A stretch of 64,000 nt of DNA from Mesorhabditis belari. Taxonomy: Eukaryota > Nematoda > Chromadorea > Rhabditida > Rhabditidae. The stretch's first letter is position 1. The number at the start of each line of letters is the position of its first letter. The translations under genes and the position numbers were made by a program. This document shows positions 53,700 through 64,000 of this stretch, piece by piece. Under the pieces are notes generated by a model. The model was not told the DNA's origin. It ran no database searches and saw nothing but the letters and a program-made list of their open reading frames with translations. The stretch lies in NCBI GenBank assembly GCA_958450365.1, contig CAUEEP010000743.1, forward strand, positions 3,712,001 to 3,776,000. Reading direction: 5' to 3'.

Positions 53700-56600
53700 A
53701 TGGGGCTGCTGAGTGGGTTGCTCGGGGGCAATCTCGGCGGTAAACAACTTGTCGCCAAAGTGACTACAATGGATGCCGATCTTGAGAGTATTCCAATTGT
53801 GGTAAATAAAAGAAAACTATAATTGAGTTTTATTCGAAATGCTATTAGGTTGGTAAAAAAGAAATGCGCGTTTTCGTTAAAAGTTTATTTTATTATAAAA
53901 ACAAGATAACAATATCTTTTACTGTGAATAAAATACAAATCAACAAACACGACGCTCATTTTTTTTTTACCAACCTAATAGAAAGCTAAATTAGCATCTA
54001 TTGGCCTTGTTGAAGGCCTTGTTGAAGGCTTTGTTGAAGGCTTTGTTGAAGGCTTTGTTGAAGGCCTTGTTGAAGGCTTTGTTGAAGGCTTTGTTGAAGG
54101 CTTTGTTGAAGGCTTTCATTCATAGTCTAAATCTGAATTTTTATCGAAGATCTAACTAATATCCTGTTTAGTTTAACAATTCAACAACAATATATTATAA
54201 TTCCTTTTCTTTTATCTATAACTAAAACAAATTTTTGAGTTTCAACGCGATAAACTTTCCGAATTGACGCTGGAGGTAGGAATTGAGAATGTTAGAGACA
54301 AAAAACGATTTGATTTACAATTTTGATTTACGATTCTTCTATCTTTTACAATTTTCATTGAGATTTCAAAATGAATACAACTGAATTTATTGGGTTCGTG
54401 AATTGAAAACTGCGGGACTTTGAAAAAATGAAATAATCTTTATTTAACTCAATCTTTATTTAACTAGTTATTTATTTAACTTTATTTAACTTTATTTAAT
54501 TCAAGTCTAGTTATTGAGTTGATCTTGTTAAGTGATATAAGTCAATTATTGGGTTGGTCAATTGAAAACTGCCGGACTTTAAACTAAAATTTATTCAACA
54601 TAAAACCATGAATTCATTCCAAATAATTTCCATTATTATTGACGACTTTTGCCCATTTTACAGGCAATTTGAGGATTCCTCTTTCGTGGTAGGATTTTGG
54701 TTTGTGTGTGAGACAAGTGTGAGACTCAAAAATGGAGGACTGGAGATGTCCCAGTTTGAGCACTTTCTTCAAAAGAAACCCATTTTGGTGTCAATAGAAA
54801 AGTTGTAGAGAATCAAAAATGAGGCTTATAGCCAAATTTCCAAAAAGATACACTTAGTAGTTTCGCTTAAAATGCAAGTTTTGTGAAAATTCGTAAATTT
54901 GGCATTTCTTGAATTTTGAATCGTTCTGACAATTTGGATATAAGCTTGATTTTTGATTCTCTACAACTTTTCCATTCACACCAAAATGGGTTTCTTTTGA
55001 AAAAAGTGCTCAAATAGTGACTTATGACAAGAGCCCGCAGTTTTCAATTCACGAATCCAATAAAATCTTAAGAAACATTTTAGCCCGATTGGACGGGTAG
55101 AGATCTTTTTGATTTGGTTTGTCGTATCATTGGACTTCGAGAGTTTTGGTTTTTCGGTCTACAGTATGAGAACAAGAAAAATATCTCTTGTTGGCTTCAA
55201 ATGGATAAAAAGGTTGGGGAAAGTTTAAATATAAATATAAATATAAAGCTAAAGCTAAAGATAAAGATAAAGAAAAACTTGATCTTTTCAAGATCTCTAA
55301 ACAAGATGTGCCAAAAGGAGTCGACGGTCATTTGCATTTTCTTTTTCTTGTCAAATTTTACCCTGAAGATGTGGAAGAAGAGCTCATTCAAGACCTCACT
55401 CGACATCTTTTCTTTGTTCAAATCAAACAGGTTTTCTTTAAAGTTTAAATAGTTTCGATTACTTATAACTTTAAGCAATTACAAATCTAGGCAATCCTCA
55501 CTCAAGATCTCTATTGTTCGGCCGAAGCAGCGGTGCTTCTTGCCTCTTATGGCGTTCAAGCAATTGTAAGTGCTTTATTGAGTATAAGTATTTTAACTGC
55601 TTTATTATAAATGCTTTATTGTAAGTGCTTTATTGTAAATGATTAAGACAAAAATTTCTTTTTGATTTCAGCATGGTGATTGCGCTGAAGATGCCCCGGT
55701 TGACGTAGCAAAATATCTGCCTGCTAATGTCACTTCACAGTATGATATGACGGTGGATATGTGGCAAGAAAGGATTCGAAGATGGTGGACACATAACGCT
55801 GGGCAATCGAGGCAAGAATCTTATTAACATAGCTAACAATGAGTTTATAGTAAAGATTGAAAATCACTAGTATTTTCTTAAAAAGTTTTAGTAGCTCTTA
55901 AGCGTATAGTGATCAACTGTAAATGGGAAAATGGTTTAGAGAAGACGCGGAGATGGAGTATCTTCGAGTGGCGCAAGATCTTGAAATGTACGGCATACAG
56001 TATTATCCAATTCAGGTAAGAAAGATAGAGAAAGATAGAGGAAGATAGAGGAAGATAGAGAAAGATAGAGAAAGATAGAGATAGATAGATTAAAACCTTT
56101 ATAGAACAATCTTTGCCTAAACATAAAACTTTATAGAATAAAAAAGAAACCGATCTTCAACTCGGGGTCTCGGCGCAGGGAATCGGCATCTATAAAGGCG
56201 CCAATCGGATCACCCCTCGACCATTCTTCAGTTGGAGTGAAATTCGAAATATTTCATTCAAAAATAAACAGGTACTTATTGATAAAATGGATTGTATTTT
56301 TTTCATTCTACAGAGAGGGAATGTTAGGAAATCTCGAATGGGAGTTCAAAAACGTTTGGAAAAAGTAATGAGACACGATTTGAGTCTAAAACTTTTGATC
56401 TACTGGTCAGAGTCAGAGAAACATTATTTTGTTTGTTTCCATTTACTCCTCAATCGTTAAGGTATAGGAAATAGATATGGGTGTAATATTTCTATAAACT
56501 CTGAACGAACAGCTACACCTTGCTCAGGTAAAATGTTGTCCTAAACAAGATGAAAGTAGATAATAAAGTAGATAATAAAGTAGATAATGAAGTAGATAAT

Positions 56601-59600
56601 AAAATAAAATACTCAATTTCACAATTTCACAATCAAAAATCATTCAGTTCAACATGAAAACGGTGGACAAATCGACAATCTCTTTTCAAGCAAAAGATCA
56701 TTCAATCAACATGTCGATTCTCGAATTGTGCATTGGTATTAGCAATGTTTTAGAGAATTTTTAAAGATTTTCATTCATTTTCTAGGCACTCATAATTTGT
56801 ATTTACGGAGAAGGCAACCCGATATTCTCGAAGTGCAACAAATGAAAGCACAAGCAAAAGAGGAAAGAATACGAAAACAGGTATTGTTTAAGTTGAATTT
56901 AAGAATTCAAATATGCATCTAAAAATGCTAAAGTCAAAAGACTAAATCTCAAAGAGTTTGAAGATTTGTTTTGTTTGTTGGAAATTTTTTTTGGCGTATT
57001 TTAATGTGTGCTAGGTGAATTTGGCAATAAAAATTGTTTAAGGATGAGCAAAATCGTTTACAAAAAGAACGAGAAGAGCGCATGCAAGCTGAAACTGAAA
57101 GGAATCAGTTGAGGAATGACATGCAAACTCTGAACGAACAGCTACACCTTGCTCAGGTAAAATGTTGTCCTAAACAAGATGAAAGTAGATAATGAAGTAG
57201 ATAATGAAGTAGATAATAAAGTAGATAATAAAGTAGATAATAAAGTAGATAATAAAGTAGATAATAAAGCAGATCGATTTTTAAGAGTATAAGAAAAGAT
57301 AAACCCTAGGGAAGTTATCGGACATTTTACCCTTTTCCCAATCCAACTTTAAGCTTAAATTTCTTAGTGTTGAGTTGTTCAATTTAAATATTTTTTTTAT
57401 ATCATTAGATGCGTTAAGTCTTTATCTATCGATTGATATAAAAACTATTTAAATTAAAAAGTACTACACTAAGAAATTTGAGTTTAAAGTTAGATTGCCA
57501 ACGGCTATGTCGATTTTTTTTAGGAACAAGCACGAAAATCCGACGAAAATGCGACGATTTTCTCAACGAAAGCTCGAACAGCTGAAGATGAGATAAAGTT
57601 AGCTTTTGAAATTTGATATTTGATAACTTTATTTTAGCAGTTCTTCAGAAAAAGACTCATTATACATACCGTAAATACTGTAATAGTACCCCAGCCGTAT
57701 AATGACCGTGCGGAGTGTTGCGTAGTCTAGCTTTGAACGCGTTTTTCTCGACACTGGTTTATGCTAAAATAGCAATACAATTATCAAAAAATAGCCTTGA
57801 TTTTCAGCTATTTTTTGATACCAAAGACGCATTTTTTTGAAAGTACGGGCGCTTTGAAAAAAATGAAATACTAAAAAACTTTTGCGACTACGCGACTGTA
57901 CAAGGGGGCGGTGGGATACTATTACAGTATTTACGGTAGTTATTATTTTTGATCATCTGTTTTAGGGAACTCTTGAAACGAGCTGAGGATGCTGAGAAAG
58001 AGACGCAAAGGATGAAGATCACTTATTTACAGGTAAAGGAAAAGTTGGGCTTTAAAAGAAGAAAAACTTAGTGTGACGGAATGCGACGAATGATGGAGGA
58101 GGAGATTCGCGAAAAAGAGCTCGCCATGCAGAGAATGTCGATGTCGATTGGGGACATGTCGATGCAAAACTGGCAACAACCCAGACAAGCAACCCATTTC
58201 GCGAGTCAAGCGATGATGGGACAAGAGAATGGATGGATGATGCACAATGGGAATCAGCCGATGTCGAATTCCCATCACGATGTCATGTCGAACACATCGA
58301 GTGCTGATGAAGAGCGAGAAGCGGCGCGACAATGGGACGAGTTGCAACGAGCACAACGATCTGCAAGCACGCAGCCAATGCTTGTTCATACTCCACAGGT
58401 ACTTGTCAATTTGAAAACGAGTTTCTGGCAGATTTAGAGATCTAGGTATCAAAATTGTTACCAAGTACAAAGTATAAAGCGATTATCAAGTGTAAGGGAG
58501 AAAATCTGGTGCCCCAGGATGATTGCTTTTTTTGTTTGGTAAAAGCGCTGACAGAAGTCTTATAAAGAAGTTAAAGAAGTGAAGGAATAGACAAGAAAAA
58601 GTATTGAACGGGATTGAACCCCGGACAAATATGCATCTAAAAATGCTAAAGTCTAAAATCCCCGAGATTGAACCTTCAACCCTCGCTTTCCGGACTATTG
58701 CTCTAAACACTGAGCTATTCGGTACCCTAACCTGCTAGAGAAAGACGTAAACACAAGGGAAAATGTCGATCTGGACCGTTTCAATCAAATGAAATCATTC
58801 AAATCTTGCTTCCAGATCATGCCGAATTCGACTCCCCGTTCACCACCACCTTATATTGTTGGCTCTCAAAATGGTCAGCATTCAGGTCATCCAATAGGTA
58901 TAGGTTTTTCGAAAGTACCGTATTTAAATTGAAGCCCTCTCTATTAGTTTTTCCGATCCAGAGCAAGTAAGGCCAAACTAGAAGCCAAGTTCTGGCTTCT
59001 AGTCTGGCTCGGTCTTGTCTGGCCTGATCTGGCTTACAGGCCTTGTTTACGGATTCAAAGACTATAGTACTTAACTTTAGCTATGATTCAACAACAACTG
59101 CAGCACCAGCAACAGCAACAGCAACAACACCAGCAACAGCAACAACTCCCACCACCTCCTCAAATGATTCAACTGCCCCCACCCCACCCCTACCTTCACA
59201 ACAATCACCTTTCTCCCTCAAACATCTACCACCCGTCGGTAAGCTGGGTTGAAAGTTTTCGAGTTGAAAACAAGAATTGCACAAATTGGATTCTCTTCAT
59301 CTTTCTCTTTCACTGTATTTTGCTAGCACTTTTTTTTTAACACGTTGACGACAATGACGTTTTTGCACAAACAATCGCATGGGACAACGTTGTTTTTTTT
59401 CGACAAAAAATGTCACCTGACATCAGGTGACAATGTCCCACAGAGTTGGATAATCAACGGTTAACATCGACATTTTCCGGGATCAAGTCGAATATACAGT
59501 ACTGGACAATGAAATATCATATTTGAAAAATGATCGTCACGTTCGCACGTCTGTAACTTCTTTGTCTTTGAGTTTAAACTATTAGTGTTATACATTTTCT

Positions 59601-62147
59601 GAAAGCTCTTTTCAAGGGCTACACAATGGTAATATTAATATTTAGAAATATGGTAAAGACAAGGGAGTTACAGACGCGCGAAAGTGACGATATTTTTTCA
59701 AATATGATATTTCATTGTCCAGTAGTGTAGATACTACCCTACTTGCTTATTGATGCTATTGATACTGCTTATTGAATGCTTATTGATGATGGATATTAAT
59801 CCATCATCAGCAAACATAAATATGCACAAAAAAAAAAATCAAATTTTGGTACTGTCACCTGACATCAGGTGACAATGTCCCAGGCGAACGAATATGTGTC
59901 AGACAGCATCAGGTGACAATGTCGTCAACGTGTTAAAAGATCTCTTCTTTGGCCTGTAAACTTTTCGTATTCAGTGCGCCGCCGAAACAAAGCAAAAACA
60001 AAAATGCCTCAAGAGTCTGAGCACAATTTGTTGCGTTTTATTTTAACGCGAAATGGTTAGTTCTTATATAAACTACTAGTATTTTTCTCAAACGATTCCC
60101 GATAAAATAGATTCGCTTTTTTCTTTTCGATGCTGCTTTGTTTCCGATTCTCTCGATTCTTTTTTTTTGGTGCATGAAAAGAGTAGCTTAGGCTTTTTTT
60201 AGCTTTTTGAGTAGAGTAGCTTTCTTTTGTCTTTTCGCTTTTCACGATTTTTATGCTCTTGTTTAGAGGGTGATTTTTTTTTTTGGCTTGATTGGAAAAG
60301 TTTTAAGATCAAATTCTTTTCCAGGCCCACCACCACCCGATCCATCAGCTTTCGATGTCGGAAATCTACCAAACGAGATCGCTCAACTCAAGAATACATT
60401 AGATAAGAGCAAGTATGGGAATTTGAATTGCTTTTTATGGTTATAAATTTTGTTGCTAATGATTAGTTATTAATGATTTTTGAACTCTTCAGATTGGACT
60501 ACAACAATCGAACGAAGCACTTCAAGGCGACACTCCAAGAATTTCGTACTGAGCTTGGTATGGAATATAGTAGAAATCTTAAAAGACTAGACCGTAAATA
60601 CTCTAATAAAATCCCTCCCTTGCGTTGAGGAGCGTCGCGTAGCCTAAGTTTACTCTCAAATAGAATCGTCGCGTAGCCTAAGTTTACTCTCAAATAAACG
60701 CTCATATCTTGACACCAGTACGTTTGTTTCTACACGTTTAGATATCAAATTAAAGTAGAGAAAATGGTTGATTTTTTGAGATATAAAAGAAATCTTTAGC
60801 ATTAACCAACACTTAGAAAAACATCATTGAAAAGTGGCAAAAAAAAAGCTGAAAAATTGCTCGTTTAGTCTTTTTGTGTTTTATACTAACTACTTAGTAA
60901 ATCTGTTACAACTTTTACATTATATAGTCTAGAAACTAAAGTTATCTATCTAGTTATCTATTGGCTTAAGTAATAAAATAATAGATTCATCAATTCTGGA
61001 AACATTTTAGAAGGGTTGAAGCGCGAGGAGCGAGTGACAGAACTCGATCGAGCTCATGCCGCCAATCTTGGTCGTGATCGAGGCGACACGCTTCGAATGG
61101 TAGATAAAATTCAAAAATATCTATAATCATATAGAAGATGAATAGATTCTAGACGGTTGTTAAGCTGTTGTTAAGTTAAAAATCGGTAAGTTGAACTCTT
61201 TTTTGTAGCCACGATCGAAAAGCGTGAGCTCTCTCGATTCCTCGGATCATGAGTGGTATTGGTGCGTGGTTGTAGAAGAAAAAAAGAAAGCCTTGTTGAT
61301 CAAAGTGAAGTGCAAAAGTTTACTAAATTCAAAAACAAAACATGTGCTGTGAAGTTTTTTCTTTTAACAAACAAACAAAAAAAATTTCGGGAACATTTTT
61401 TGAGCCAAACTTTCAAGAGAACTGATTTTAATGATTTGATAATGGTTAGCTATGATTGATTTGATAATGATTTGATAATCATTTGATAATCATTAATTTG
61501 ATAATGATTAGCTAGTGATTATTTGATAATGTCATTAGCTAAACATTAGCTAAACATTATCAAATCATTAGCTAAACATGATTAGCTAATGATTTGAAGA
61601 TGGTTTGATAATGATTAGCTAGTGATTTGATAATGATTAGCTAATGTTTAGCTAATGTTTAGCTAATGATTAGCTAATGATTAGCTAATGTTTAGCTAAT
61701 GATTTAATGATTAGCTAATGTTTAGCTAATGTTTAGCTAATGTTTAGCTAATGTTTAGCTAATGTTTAGCTAATGTTTAGCTAATGATTAGCTAATGTTT
61801 AGCTAATGATTTGATAATGATTAGCTAATGTTTAGTTAATGTTTAGCTAATCTTATAGCTTAAAAACTAAACTTTTTAACTTTTAAACTAAATTTATGCT
61901 TAAATTTTTATCGGCTAAGCAAAAGGCATCAAACACGTTCCCGGATTAAAGCATAACAAAATAAGCGAACAAAAATGAGCTTCGATTCGCATGAGCTTCG
62001 ATTTTTTTAATCTCCAATCAATGTTTATCTCGTTAACGTGTAGTGTTAATCAGTTAATGTTTAAAGAAAGAAAAAAACTCATTGAAGAATTTGCAGAGTG
62101 CATCCGGCTCGATGCAACGTCGAATCGCCACTTTTGAGGGTTTATAA
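53700..62147 (+). CDS. nfm-1: Merlin / NF2 tumour-suppressor homologue (ERM family)
   Basis: Membrane-cytoskeleton linker and Hippo-pathway regulator. Twenty-one exons give about 718 residues (human merlin 595): 53700-53801, 54240-54275, 55084-55212, 55293-55430, 55491-55565, 55672-55811, 55940-56015, 56137-56271, 56648-56735, 56786-56880, 57043-57156, 57524-57597, 57966-58032, 58072-58398, 58816-58897, 59068-59238, 60325-60412, 60493-60557, 61011-61099, 61209-61223, 62097-62147. FERM lobes: [94 protein letters not shown] coiled coil follows ([18 protein letters not shown], [13 protein letters not shown]), then a long glutamine/methionine/proline linker, and the ERM-type end RRIATFEGL, which binds the FERM lobe. 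Exon 6 uses a GC donor (AG|GCAAGA). The 15-bp exon 20 could instead run on ([15 protein letters not shown]). Introns hold many transposons. Confidence 0.93.
53845..53978. mobile_element. Very short mariner derivative, merlin intron 1
   Basis: TTAGGTTGGTAAAAAAG...TTTTTTTACCAACCTAA between TA sites, 134 bp. Right half matches 25605-25667. Confidence 0.8.
54000..54117. repeat. 12-bp repeat in merlin intron 1
   Basis: AAGGCTTTGTTG / AAGGCCTTGTTG repeated about ten times. Confidence 0.9.
54390..55060 (-). mobile_element. Internally deleted mariner with transposase C-terminus
   Basis: Left end TTGGGTTCGTGAATTGAAAA and right end TTTTCAATTCACGAATCCAA with TA flanks. On the minus strand 54685-54614 reads [21 protein letters not shown], the usual end of a mariner transposase; the rest of the gene is gone. 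A second, slightly different left end (TTGGGTTGGTCAATTGAAAA) is at 54549, so two related copies are merged. In merlin intron 2. Confidence 0.7.
56497..56610 (+). repeat. Partial copy of merlin exon 11 end in intron 8
   Basis: ACTCTGAACGAACAGCTACA...GCTCAG|GTAAAATGTTGTCC is the last ~30 bp of exon 11 (57126-57156) plus ~75 bp of its intron, present again 630 bp upstream. The copy keeps the donor but has no acceptor in phase. Confidence 0.85.
57669..57936. mobile_element. TA-flanked MITE, family A, copy 5
   Basis: CCGTAAATACTG...CAGTATTTACGG between TA sites, short version, in merlin intron 12. Confidence 0.85.
58605..58735 (-). pseudogene. tRNA-like relic with internal insertion, merlin intron 14
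   Basis: On the minus strand: A box ATAGCTCAGTGTTTAGAGC, one B box GAAGGTTCAATCTC and a second GGGGTTCAATCCCG about 55 bp later. Between the two B boxes lies CATTTTTAGATGCATATTTG, which also occurs alone at 56910 (as its complement), so a duplicated or moved piece splits the tRNA-like unit. Confidence 0.45.
59341..59932. mobile_element. piggyBac-type MITE with TTAA sites
   Basis: CACGTTGACGACA at the left and TGTCGTCAACGTG at the right, each bordered by TTAA (59337-59340, 59933-59936), the piggyBac target. Subterminal TGTCACCTGACATCAGGTGACAATGTCC palindromes occur near both ends (59410-59440, 59852-59880). Interior is non-coding and contains a second transposon. In merlin intron 16. Confidence 0.8.
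59497..59727. mobile_element. TA-flanked MITE nested in the piggyBac-type element
   Basis: CAGTACTGGACAATGAAATA on the left, TATTTCATTGTCCAGTAGTG on the right, about 60 bp of inverted repeat, TA on both sides; 231 bp. The CAGTnCTGG start resembles Tc1-type ends. Confidence 0.75.
61440..61860. repeat. TTAGCTAATG repeat in merlin intron 20
   Basis: GATTAGCTAATGTTTAGCTA variants in both orientations, 420 bp. Confidence 0.9.
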
Positions 62148-63280
62148 AATGGTTTTTGCTTTATGTAAATCCAAATCTCCCTTGATGATGCTCAGAAATC
62201 TCGAATACAATCACGTACACGTCGGAAATTTAGTACTGTAGACATATGAGTTACATTGGCTATTGGATCTAGATTTATTATGAGACTGACAAGGCCTATT
62301 TACTTTACCTATTCATGTTCTACAGCTCTTACAGTACGAAAAACCATACCTTTACCTATTCATGCTCTACAGCTCTTACAGTACGTCTTTCTGAAAGCTC
62401 ATCAAGGTATTACTCTATCTAAGTGTTTTATCTTCTAAATCAATTTGAATCTTATAAAATATTTTCTATCCTGTTATACATTCTATCTAAATCTTTTCAG
62501 AAAAATGGTGAATATTTTAAGTGTCAGTTTTATTTAAGTTAGAATTTTAGAACTTTAGATAAACATTTTAGAGACTACTGATGGTACTTAGAGATTATAA
62601 GCCGCAGCTCGATAAGCAGCTCGATAAGCAGCTCGATAAGCAGCTCGATAAGCAGCTCGATAAGCAGCTCGATAAGCAGCTCGATAAGCAGCTCGATAAG
62701 CAGCTCGATAAGCAGCTCGATCTCGATATCAAGCCGCAGCTCGATCTTATCGATCTCTCAACACTAATCGACTTCAATATTTAGGGGATTTTTATGTCAA
62801 ATACCTAACAATAAAGCTTGTGCAACAAATTTGAAGTGAATGAAAGTAGGTACATAAAAAAAGGCGGAACTTATAAACCAAATAAAAAACCTAACTACCC
62901 ATTTTCCTTAATAAAACAAGTAGATAAAAGGTTTGTTGTTAAAATTGCGGATGAATAACAGAATAGTATCCCCATTTCTTTGCTCAGTTTTGTTTTTTGT
63001 GGAAACACAAGTGATTTCCCTTTGACTTTTCGGGTTCACCAATGTCTTGCCGTGATATATTTTTATCTATTTTCTTGTTTTCTTTATTTTTTTTGATATT
63101 TTCCCTTCTGCATAATGTAAATCATAATTTCTGAAGTTATTTTTTGAAATTTCTATTATTCTCCTCAAATCTTTCTTGTTTTTTTTGTTTCATTCTTGTT
63201 GCCAACCTGCTTGTCTGTAATAAACGAGATTTTAAACTAGAGAATAGATAATTAGCATATAAATTTTCTTATAATTGATA
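62148..63280. other. 3' flank of merlin; no gene recognised
   Basis: Probable 3' UTR and spacer. AATAAA at 62810. Contains the 12-bp array at 62605 and a duplicated TTTACCTATTCATG(T/C)TCTAC (62300 and 62350). Confidence 0.4.
62605..62722. repeat. 12-bp repeat GATAAGCAGCTC
   Basis: Nine to ten perfect units. Open frames on both strands (QLDK and LSSC repeats) follow from the unit length; the + frame starts and stops within 200 bp and has no splice links. Confidence 0.95.
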
Positions 63281-63499
63281 CCGTATTTTTCTCTAATAGT
63301 AGTGCACCCCGGCGAGCCGAGTTGGTGACTATTTTACGGTTTCAAAGCTTTTGCAGAAGCTCAACACTCTAATCCTTCACAAGATCTCATCGTCAGCTAC
63401 ATTTTCCGACCCCACATCGATAGGTTCTGATAAGCGCTTTTCGAGATTTCGAGCAATTTAGACGACGCTCAGGGTGCACTAATGTTAGAGAGAATACGC
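63281..63499. mobile_element. MITE family C, copy 4
   Basis: CCGTATTTTTCTCTAATAG to TTAGAGAGAATACGC with TA flanks and the same core as the copies at 33596 and 33819. Confidence 0.85.
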
Positions 63500-63783
63500 T
63501 AGATAGAAATCTGGCTTTTCGGTTTTTTCGGTTGACTTGAAAAGGGGTAAAGTGAGAATCCTCTTGAGATTTTCAAAAGCCGTTCGCTCGGAGAGGACAA
63601 GCAAAATTGACAAATAGAAATTGAAGCTCTTCTTTCAATTAGACTTTCGACTTTACCAGAATACATCGATTCTTTAAGCTTTTTGATTTTGAAGAGAAAC
63701 CAGGGAGTTTGAATCGGAATTCTAAGGTCAAGGGGATTTTTAACATTGTAAAGTAGAGAGTTTAAGTTTTGATACTTGAATTG

Positions 63784-64000
63784 CCGTATTTTCTCTAATA
63801 GTAGTGCACCCCGGCGAGTCGAGTTGGTGACTATTTTACGGTTTCAAAGCTTTTGCAGAAGCTCAACACTCTAATCCTTCACAAGATCTCATCATCAGCT
63901 ACATTTCCCGACCCCACATCGATAAGTTTTGATAAGCGGTTCTCGAGATTTTGAGGAATTTAGGCGACGCTCAGGGTGCACTACTATTAGAGAAAATACG
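63784..64000. mobile_element. MITE family C, copy 5, cut by the window end
   Basis: Starts CCGTATTTTCTCTAATAG and runs to TATTAGAGAAAATACG at the last base; the final G and TA fall outside. Same orientation as copy 4, nearly identical core. Confidence 0.85.

Noticed and set aside
62581..62784. ORF with (QLDK)n and its reverse
   Set aside because: Product of a 12-bp tandem repeat with no flanking exon support.

Overview
The window is nuclear DNA of a rhabditid-type nematode. It is AT-rich, its genes are split by many short GT-AG introns (often 40-60 bp, acceptors of the TTTCAG or TTTTAG type), several start codons sit a few bases after a TTTCAG/TTTAG site as expected for spliced-leader trans-splicing, and the proteins are animal and nematode families. 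Nothing prokaryotic (operons with ribosome sites, CRISPR, phage) is present. All exon models were built by hand from reading frames and splice phases; every junction listed keeps frame.

Layout from left to right. 0.6-7.4 kb: a two-pore-domain potassium channel (TWK family), + strand. 9.5-11.4 kb: two small single-membrane-segment genes, one cysteine rich. 11.6-18 kb: repeats and sequence without recognisable genes. 18.0-21.4 kb: a neuropeptide-type seven-helix receptor, +. 21.4-26.7 kb: a transposon-rich gap with a 5S-derived SINE and a decayed piggyBac-like transposase. 26.8-34.3 kb: an FHIP1/FAM160A protein (FTS-Hook-FHIP dynein adaptor), +. 36.0-37.5 kb: BUD23, the 18S rRNA m7G methyltransferase, +. 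38.8-40.3 kb: calcipressin/RCAN (rcn-1), +. 42.6-45.9 kb: a PAPS transporter (SLC35B3, pst-2 type), minus. 46.7-50.8 kb: a 370-residue protein that I do not recognise, minus. 53.7-62.1 kb: merlin/NF2 (nfm-1), +. 62.1-64 kb: repeats.

The genes are mostly housekeeping or neuronal and do not form one pathway. From memory, the C. elegans relatives of bud-23, rcn-1, pst-2 and nfm-1 lie on chromosome III, and rcn-1 and pst-2 carry the same cosmid prefix (F54E7), so the block looks like an ancestral chromosome-III (Nigon C) segment.

The unusual part is the non-coding fraction. Introns and gaps hold at least five copies of one TA-flanked MITE family, five of another, mariner derivatives (one with a transposase C-terminus), a piggyBac-type MITE with TTAA sites containing a nested TA-flanked MITE, a 5S-rRNA-derived SINE with an 11-12 bp target duplication, tRNA-headed SINE-like elements, many tRNA-like relics, about twenty minisatellites, and two cases where the 3' end of an exon plus its donor site has been copied into an intron. 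I see no convincing new multi-gene system; the 5S-SINE and the intron/exon-end duplications are the best leads.
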